Assembly: GCA_002869165.1 (NCBI GenBank)
Contig: PKTK01000001.1
Coordinates: 248,001 to 312,000 of the forward strand
From: Candidatus Parcubacteria bacterium
Lineage (GTDB): Bacteria; Patescibacteria; ABY1; BM507; UBA12075
DNA: 64,000 bases
Direction of reading: 5' to 3'
Shown in pieces: positions 58,676 to 64,000 of the stretch; position 1 is the stretch's first letter; every line of letters begins with the position of its first letter. The position numbers and the translations under genes were made by a program. Under the pieces are notes generated by a model. That model had not been told where the DNA came from, did not search any database, and saw nothing but the letters and a program-made list of their open reading frames with translations.

Positions 58676-58707
58676 TATCAGTATAGCTTAAATACTGATA
58701 AATTCAA
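58676..58707 (-). promoter_or_regulatory. murA promoter overlapped by an inverted repeat
   Basis: Minus strand TTGAAT (58702-58707), 16 bp, TATACT (58680-58685). The inverted repeat TATCAGTAT (58676-58684) / ATACTGATA (58692-58700) covers the -10 box and spacer, a good operator position. Confidence 0.55.
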
Positions 58708-58801
58708 GTAGAAAAAAGAAGAATTGATATTATAAAAATAAAGGGATAATTTTCAAAAAGTGCATAGAGTTTATATATAAGTTTTGAATATATTTTGTTA
58801 T

Positions 58802-58831
58802 TTGTCAGAAAATAAAAAAATATGGTATTAT
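58802..58831 (+). promoter_or_regulatory. Promoter of the C-terminal processing protease gene
   Basis: TTGTCA (58802-58807), 18 bp, TATTAT (58826-58831) with extended TGG. Confidence 0.6.
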
Positions 58832-58880
58832 TAAGAAAGTGAACCTGCGTTCAAAACAGGATAAATTTTATTTTTATTAA

Positions 58881-60236
58881 ATGTACAAAATTACCATCAT
58901 GCCAAAAAAAAGAAGAATACTTAGAAAGATAATTAGTTTTTTGATTATTGTTTGTGTTGTTGTAATAAGTTATTTTGCTGGAATATACAGTGTGGGAAAA
59001 AATAAATATGTTGACAAAATAGCCGAAGAAGAAGTTGCTTATGTTGGTGAAGTGATAAATAAATATTCTGCATTTGAAGATGAAGAGTTTGATGAAGATG
59101 TTGATTTTGAACTTTTTTGGGATGTCTGGGATAGTTTGAAGGCTACTTATATTGATGGAGATGAATTAAGCGACAAAAAGCTTTTTTACGGAGCTTTGAA
59201 AGGTATGATTAACTCAGTGGGAGATCCCTATACTGTCTACATGGAACCAAAGATTTCCAAGGAGTTCCAAGAGGATTTAGCTGGTACCTTTGAAGGAATT
59301 GGTGCTGAGATTGGTATTAAAAAAGATGTTTTAACCATCATAGCTCCTTTGCCTGACATGCCAGCAGAAAAAGCAGGGCTCAAAGCAGGGGACAAGGTTT
59401 TGGCCATTGATGGAGAATCAACTCAAGGTATCAGTATAGATGAGGCAGTCAACAAAATTCGAGGTGAAAAAGGAACAATAGTTACTTTATCTATTATGCG
59501 TAATGATCAAGATTTGGAGGATATTGATATTAAGAGAGGAAAGATCGTAGTAAGTAGTATCAATACCGAAGTTACGGATGAGAATTATTTAATTATTAAA
59601 GTAAGTAATTTTAATAACGATACCGAAGAGCTTTTTTCTAAGGCGGTCAGAGAAGCTATTGATATAAATGCTGCTGGTATTATTCTTGATTTAAGAAATA
59701 ATCCGGGCGGTTATTTGGAAACTGCTATTGAGATGGCTAGTGAATGGGTAGAAGATGGTATTATTGTAGTCGAGGAATTTTCAGATGAAGCAATGCGAAA
59801 TGAACATCTAGCCAGAGGTAGAGCTAGGCTAAAAGATTTTTCAACTATTGTTTTAGTAAATAAGGGTTCTGCATCAGCTTCTGAGATCGTTTCTGGAGCT
59901 TTACAAGATCATGACAAGGCCTTGATAGTTGGTGAACAATCTTTTGGTAAGGGTTCGGTTCAGACGGTTGAGAAATTCAATGATGGTTCTTCACTTAAGG
60001 TAACTATTGCTAAGTGGTTAACGCCAAATGGCAGAAGTATCAATGATGAAGGAATTTCTCCAGATTTGGAAGTAGCTTATACTGTCGAGGATTATCAAAA
60101 TGATATAGACCCACAGTTAGATGCCGCCAAAGAGCTTATCGCAAACGGTTTGGATATTGACAAGTATAAGCAGGCACATCCTACTGAAGAAGAAGAGATA
60201 GCTACGAGCACTGAAGAAGAAGTGATAAACGAATAA
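58881..60236 (+). CDS. S41 C-terminal processing peptidase
   Basis: This exported serine protease has a signal/anchor helix at about 17-36, a PDZ domain (TFEGIGAEIG, ... KAGLKAGDKVLAIDG), and the S41 catalytic region: DLRNNPGGYLETAIEM, Ser in NKGSASASEI and Lys in GEQSFGKGSVQT. The 451 residues are standard for CtpA-like enzymes, which trim C-termini of exported proteins. Start could instead be the ATG at 58899 (MPKKRR). The acidic C-terminal tail is unusual. Confidence 0.93.
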   Translation: MYKITIMPKKRRILRKIISFLIIVCVVVISYFAGIYSVGKNKYVDKIAEEEVAYVGEVINKYSAFEDEEFDEDVDFELFWDVWDSLKATYIDGDELSDKKLFYGALKGMINSVGDPYTVYMEPKISKEFQEDLAGTFEGIGAEIGIKKDVLTIIAPLPDMPAEKAGLKAGDKVLAIDGESTQGISIDEAVNKIRGEKGTIVTLSIMRNDQDLEDIDIKRGKIVVSSINTEVTDENYLIIKVSNFNNDTEELFSKAVREAIDINAAGIILDLRNNPGGYLETAIEMASEWVEDGIIVVEEFSDEAMRNEHLARGRARLKDFSTIVLVNKGSASASEIVSGALQDHDKALIVGEQSFGKGSVQTVEKFNDGSSLKVTIAKWLTPNGRSINDEGISPDLEVAYTVEDYQNDIDPQLDAAKELIANGLDIDKYKQAHPTEEEEIATSTEEEVINE

Positions 60237-60292
60237 TAAATTAAAAATATTTAATATCTTTTTTGTGATGAACAAAAAAGAGAAGTATCACT

Positions 60293-61957
60293 ATGGCAAA
60301 TAAAAAAACAAGCAGCAAAGCCACGAAATATATTTTTGTGGTCGGAGGAGTTATGTCTGGTGTTGGTAAGGGGGTGACAACCGCATCAATTGGCAGAATA
60401 CTTCAATCAAAAGGCTTCAATGTAAGCGCAATCAAAGTGGATCCATATATTAATGTGGATGCTGGAACCATGAATCCAGTTGAACATGGTGAGGTTTTTG
60501 TAACAGAGGACGGTGATGAGACTGATCAAGATATCGGAAATTATGAAAGGTTCTTAAACAAGAATATATATAGAGAAAATTACATGACTACTGGTAGAGT
60601 ATATCAGACCGTGATCGAAAAAGAAAGAAATCTAGAGTATAAAGGTAAATGTGTGGAGGTGGTACCTCATATTCCGATGGAAATTCGTGACAGAATATAT
60701 AAAGCTGTGGAAAAGACTAAGGCCGAAATTATGATTATTGAGATTGGTGGAACAGTTGGCGAATATCAAAATTTACTTTTCTTGGAAGCTGCTAGAATGA
60801 TGAAACTCTATAATCCAAAAGATGTTGCATTTGTAATGGTGACTTATTTACCAATTCCAAACAAAATTGGAGAAATGAAAACCAAGCCAACTCAGTACGC
60901 AATTAGAACTTTAAATGGTGCTGGTATTCAACCAGATTTTGTTGTTGCAAGATCCAGGGTATCAATTGATGAACCACGTAGAAAAAAAATTGCCATAAAT
61001 TGTAATATCGATCAAGAAGCAGTAATATCAGCTCCTGATATTGATTCGATTTATGATGTACCAATTAATTTTGAAAAAAATGAGTTAGGAGCCAGAATTT
61101 TGAAACAATTTGGACTTAGGGCAAGAAAGAAAGATTTAGTGGATTGGAGAAAAATGATATCCAAAGTAAAGAGAGCAAAAAAAGAAGTAAATATTGGAAT
61201 AGTTGGTAAGTATTTTACTACCGGAGATTTTTGTTTGTCAGATTCCTACATTTCAGTGATCGAAGCATTGAAACATGGGTGTATGGTCAATGGAGCAGTA
61301 CCAAAACTTCATTGGATAAATACTGAAGATATTGAAAAGGAAGGGACTAAATCTCTCAAACAATATGATGGTATAATAGTCCCTCAAGGCTGGGGTTCCA
61401 GAGGTTCAGAAGGGAAGATTGAGACGATAAAATATTGTCGAGAAAAAGGTTTGCCGTATTTTGGTCTTTGCTACGGAATGCAAATGGCCGCTATAGAATT
61501 TGCGAGAAATGTATGTGGCTATAAAGATGCTAATTCTGAGGAGGTAGCTCCAAAAACAACTAATCCGATTATTCATATTATGCCGGAGCAAAAAGAGCTT
61601 TTGGCCAAAAAGCAATATGGCGGAACTATTCGACTAGGTGGCTGGCCATGCAAGATTAAAAAGGGAACTCATTTGGCCAAAGCTTATGAAAAGAAATTTG
61701 GTAACAAAATAACTGTATCTGAAAGACATAGACATAGATATGAATTTAATTCTGCATACCGAAAAGAATTCGAAGAAAAGGGGATGACCATAGCTGGAAC
61801 TTCACCTGATAATAAAATCGTGGAGGCAATTGAAATTACTGATCACCCATTTTTTATAGGAACTCAGTTTCATCCTGAATATATTTCCAGACCACTTGAT
61901 CCACATCCATTATTTGTAGAGTTTGTAAAAGTCTGCCTTTCTTTAAAGAAAAAGTAA
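60293..61957 (+). CDS. pyrG: CTP synthase
   Basis: It aminates UTP to CTP. The synthetase domain begins IFVVGGVMSGVGKGVTTASI and contains KVDPYINVDAGTM. The glutaminase domain has the nucleophile in YFGLCYGMQ and the His-Glu of GTQFHPEY. The 554 residues are standard. It follows the processing protease by 56 bp and may share its transcript or have its own. Confidence 0.97.
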   Translation: MANKKTSSKATKYIFVVGGVMSGVGKGVTTASIGRILQSKGFNVSAIKVDPYINVDAGTMNPVEHGEVFVTEDGDETDQDIGNYERFLNKNIYRENYMTTGRVYQTVIEKERNLEYKGKCVEVVPHIPMEIRDRIYKAVEKTKAEIMIIEIGGTVGEYQNLLFLEAARMMKLYNPKDVAFVMVTYLPIPNKIGEMKTKPTQYAIRTLNGAGIQPDFVVARSRVSIDEPRRKKIAINCNIDQEAVISAPDIDSIYDVPINFEKNELGARILKQFGLRARKKDLVDWRKMISKVKRAKKEVNIGIVGKYFTTGDFCLSDSYISVIEALKHGCMVNGAVPKLHWINTEDIEKEGTKSLKQYDGIIVPQGWGSRGSEGKIETIKYCREKGLPYFGLCYGMQMAAIEFARNVCGYKDANSEEVAPKTTNPIIHIMPEQKELLAKKQYGGTIRLGGWPCKIKKGTHLAKAYEKKFGNKITVSERHRHRYEFNSAYRKEFEEKGMTIAGTSPDNKIVEAIEITDHPFFIGTQFHPEYISRPLDPHPLFVEFVKVCLSLKKK

Positions 61958-61998
61958 ATATCTACTTGTTTTAGAGTTTATTCAAAAGGGGGAATTAA

Positions 61999-62283
61999 AT
62001 GAAAAGACGAGAAAATTGGTTTGCGGTAACGAGTTCAAAAAGTGAAGTAGTAATAGAATGGGACATGATAAATGGTCAGGTGAGAGCAAGAAAAAGAGAA
62101 GACGCTGCTTTTGTGATTACTGATGATGATAATTATGTAAGCAATATAAGAGATGCAGAAAATAAAGGTCGTGAGATGATTACGATTTACAGAAAATCTC
62201 ATCGAGGCAGGATTTCTATGGACTGTTTATGTAGCCGCAATGGTAAATTAACTCTAAAAAATATCGATAAATTAGGCAGATAA
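61999..62283 (+). CDS. Small hypothetical protein, 94 aa
   Basis: A strong AAAGGGGG site lies before the ATG and a perfect terminator follows. The protein is beta-rich and basic (MKRRENWFAVTSSKSEVVIE, ... MITIYRKSHRGRIS). No family is recognised. It belongs to the class of well-initiated small genes seen elsewhere in the window. Confidence 0.65.
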   Translation: MKRRENWFAVTSSKSEVVIEWDMINGQVRARKREDAAFVITDDDNYVSNIRDAENKGREMITIYRKSHRGRISMDCLCSRNGKLTLKNIDKLGR

Positions 62284-62288
62284 AATAT

Positions 62289-62319
62289 AAACCGCTACTT
62301 TTCCAAGTAGCGGTTTTTC
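62289..62319 (+). terminator. Intrinsic terminator
   Basis: Perfect 12-bp stem AAACCGCTACTT / AAGTAGCGGTTT, loop TTCC, T5. Confidence 0.92.
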
Positions 62320-62324
62320 TATTA

Positions 62325-62358
62325 AAAAAACCTTGAACATTTAAGTTCAAGGTTTTTT
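62325..62358 (-). terminator. Terminator of rpmA (bidirectional)
   Basis: AAAAAAACCTTGAAC / GTTCAAGGTTTTTTT gives T7 on both strands; it follows the rpmA stop by 18 bp. Confidence 0.9.
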
Positions 62359-62376
62359 TCTTTTATCTAAAAGATT

Positions 62377-62658
62377 TTATTTTTTGGTAACAATGCTAAC
62401 GAATTTTGTGTCTTTCAATTTGTTGTTGAATTTCATTATTTTCTTGGTAGAAAATTTTACAATTCCTGGTACCTTTGCAAAAAGAGTATCATCACTGCCT
62501 TTCATAACATTTTCACCTGGGTGAACTTTTGTTCCTCTTTGTCTAACAATGATATTACCGGCTTTTGCTGTTTGTCCGTCTGAGAGCTTAAGCCCGAGAC
62601 GCTGTCCTTTAGAATCTTTGAGATTTACCGCGGAACCTCCAGCTTTCTTATGTGCCAT
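62377..62658 (-). CDS. rpmA: 50S ribosomal protein L27
   Basis: L27 contacts the peptidyl-transferase centre. The start MAHKKAGGSAVNLKDSKGQR is the classical N-terminus, so the ORF's upstream extension to 62706 is not used. The motifs GNIIVRQRG and HPGENV are present. At 93 residues it is normal. rplU (L21), its usual partner, is not adjacent. The 5' leader holds an inverted repeat (62668-62713) and a good promoter. Confidence 0.96.
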   Translation of the reverse strand: MAHKKAGGSAVNLKDSKGQRLGLKLSDGQTAKAGNIIVRQRGTKVHPGENVMKGSDDTLFAKVPGIVKFSTKKIMKFNNKLKDTKFVSIVTKK

Positions 62659-62667
62659 ATGGATTAT

Positions 62668-62713
62668 ATGAATCTTGTGTAAACAAAAAAATGCGAATAT
62701 ACGCAAGATTCAT
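62668..62713 (-). promoter_or_regulatory. Inverted repeat in the rpmA leader
   Basis: ATGAATCTTG (62668-62677) and CAAGATTCAT (62704-62713) are perfect 10-bp arms separated by 26 bases, ending 9 bp before the rpmA start. The hairpin could regulate L27 translation. Confidence 0.6.
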
Positions 62714-62744
62714 GTATTTAGTAAAATATATATTTAATATTAGA

Positions 62745-62773
62745 AATATAACAAATAATAGAAATATTGTCAA
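62745..62773 (-). promoter_or_regulatory. Promoter of rpmA
   Basis: Minus strand TTGACA (62768-62773), 17 bp, TATATT (62745-62750). Confidence 0.8.
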
Positions 62774-62855
62774 TATTTGACAACTAATTTTAAAAATGAC
62801 ATAAAAATAAAAAAAATGAGGCAAAAATCGAATTTTTATAAGGAAAAACAAAGGT

Positions 62856-62883
62856 TTGAAAAAAGATATTTTTGTGCTAAGAT
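62856..62883 (+). promoter_or_regulatory. Promoter of the ParB/Srx-like gene
   Basis: TTGAAA (62856-62861), 16 bp, TAAGAT (62878-62883), extended TGC; about 20 bp before the start codon. Confidence 0.6.
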
Positions 62884-62905
62884 GTTTTAATTAAAATAAA
62901 CGTGA

Positions 62906-63535
62906 ATGATTAAATATAGAATAAAAATAAATATTCCTGGTTGGTACACAAGCCGAGGAATGGAAAATACCGCTACTAAGGCTATTAAAAAAACCAAATA
63001 TACAGCCGATATTTATAGTGCGGTAGGGTGGTTTGAGGATAATATTTTTTCTTCACTTATGAGTGAATTGGACAAGGACAAAGTCCAAAAGAGAGTGAGG
63101 CTTTCTACGATCATGAATATCCACGACAAGAGCGGCCTCAAGGATAGATCAAAGATCAGTCGAATGCGAAAATCAATTGAAGATGGAAGACATACCTTGG
63201 CTAGATCAGGCATGCCCAATATTAAGATACTTAAATTATCCAGCAAGGAACTTTTTCTTTTTGATGGCCATCATTCACTACTAGCCTATATGTCGGCAGG
63301 TAAGCGGTATTTGCATCAGATTCCATATCTTATAATTGAGGAAAAAGATGAGCAAAAAATACTAGATAATAATTTCCAAAGATTTTTTGGCGAGCATCTA
63401 AAATGGAAGCGAAGAGAGAAGTGGCAGAACTATACTATCAACTGGAACGCTAGAGGCAAAAAGAAATTGGAAGAAAGAAGACAAAGGAATATGGGTGAGT
63501 TGTTTGATGTTTTGGGGGAGAGAGGAATTGTCTAA
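62906..63535 (+). CDS. ParB/sulfiredoxin-fold-like protein
   Basis: This 209-residue protein contains LSSKELFLFDGHHSLLAYMS (about 111-130), which resembles the ParB/Srx motif (xDGhHRlxA). The rest is basic, particularly the C-terminal tail (KWKRREKWQNY, KKKLEERRQRN). It might bind DNA or hydrolyse nucleotides, as the fold does in ParB, but no HTH or centromere motif was seen. It is not near a parA gene. The assignment is motif-based. Confidence 0.5.
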   Translation: MIKYRIKINIPGWYTSRGMENTATKAIKKTKYTADIYSAVGWFEDNIFSSLMSELDKDKVQKRVRLSTIMNIHDKSGLKDRSKISRMRKSIEDGRHTLARSGMPNIKILKLSSKELFLFDGHHSLLAYMSAGKRYLHQIPYLIIEEKDEQKILDNNFQRFFGEHLKWKRREKWQNYTINWNARGKKKLEERRQRNMGELFDVLGERGIV

Positions 63536-63587
63536 GTTAAAATTTATAAAAATAAAATCAGTTCTTTAAAATATAAAAGGAGAAAAA

Positions 63588-64000
63588 ATGGACAGTTTTT
63601 TGATAGATAAATGCTTCTAAAAAATAAGCGAATGGTACCATGTGCGATTAAATAATACTTGTTTTTCTTTAGCCGTGAAATGTTTTATTGTTTTTCTTGT
63701 TATTTTTTTACCAAGAGCTGTTAGTAATATATTTTTTAACGAGGTAACAAGCCTTGGTATTAGAATGGTATTATTGTTAATTGATTTAATTATTTTAACT
63801 TTAGTGTTTAAATGTATAAGCTTATGCAAGAAAAGTAATAAAGAATATTATAAAGCATCAGAAGTAGCAAGCTATAACAAACATAGAGAAGTCTGGAGAC
63901 CTGTTAGATACATTTTTCTGGTAATATGTGTGTTAACTCTATATATAAGTATTGTCGCCACAATAGCTATTGCTTTGGAGATTGATTCATTTCACTTATT
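63588..64000 (+). pseudogene. Membrane protein ORF with early in-frame TAA, cut by the window end
   Basis: An AAAGGAG site leads to ATG 63588, but TAA at 63618-63620 stops after MDSFLIDKCF. The same frame then runs open to the last base (KISEWYHVRLNNTCFSLAVK, a helix CFIVFLVIFLPRAVS, a second MVLLLIDLIILTLVFKC, then a third near the end). Either codon 11 is a nonsense mutation, the 10-residue ORF is a leader peptide, or a downstream GTG (63642 or 63675) is used. No family is recognised. Confidence 0.55.

Noticed and set aside
62658..62706. N-terminal extension of L27
   Set aside because: The family start MAHKKAGGS lies at 62658 and the extension overlaps the leader inverted repeat.

Overview
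The window is AT-rich bacterial DNA using the standard bacterial code: TGA is a stop (for example at the ends of the genes at 10728, 14302 and 26302) and Trp is TGG. The gene set suggests a Candidate Phyla Radiation (Patescibacteria, probably Parcubacteria-like) genome. The clues are a DUF4012 protein next to a VirD4/TraG-like ATPase, ADP-forming acetyl-CoA synthetase, many small lineage-restricted proteins, several DUF-type lipoproteins, and very few biosynthetic pathways. This placement is inference from gene content; no rRNA is present.

Layout. 0-11 kb holds housekeeping genes (glycosyltransferase, DUF192 protein, acetyl-CoA synthetase, cysS, dus, a CorA-type transporter, a CDP-alcohol phosphatidyltransferase, a lone receiver domain). 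Within it, a tiny GIY-YIG gene with a nonsense codon is bracketed by inverted repeats. 11-24 kb has two glycosyltransferases, a MYG1-like protein, the DUF4012/VirD4-like pair, dnaX and a patatin. 24.4-31.9 kb is an accessory region anchored on tRNA-Gln(CTG). It carries repeated copies of the tRNA 3' end with inverted partners, a radical-SAM/SPASM enzyme with a 56-residue Cys-containing peptide (candidate RiPP system), a 71-residue peptide with its own promoter and terminator, a nucleotidyltransferase-like protein, two HExxH proteins, a small membrane protein and a probable small RNA unit. 32-47 kb has a HI0933-type flavoprotein, a lipoprotein operon, typA, a series of small proteins each with its own promoter and terminator, a SIMPL protein, a CPBP protease and an SPFH protein. 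47-56 kb is a sugar-nucleotide and glycosyltransferase cluster (two HIT proteins, rmlB, rmlA, four GT2 proteins, two HD proteins, galU). 56-64 kb holds a PEGA protein, murA, a C-terminal processing protease, pyrG, L27 and a ParB/Srx-like protein, ending in an interrupted ORF that leaves the window.

Cross-cutting signals. (1) Two start-site styles coexist: most housekeeping and operon genes have no visible Shine-Dalgarno sequence (some may be leaderless), while nearly all small or accessory genes have a strong GGAGG-type site. (2) Four ORFs carry a single in-frame stop with coding-looking sequence on both sides (5228, 29872, 46017, 63618). (3) Long perfect or near-perfect palindromes sit at 5579, 31855, 38171 and 54261.

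All calls come from reading the sequence. Family names rest on recognised motifs; no database search was run.
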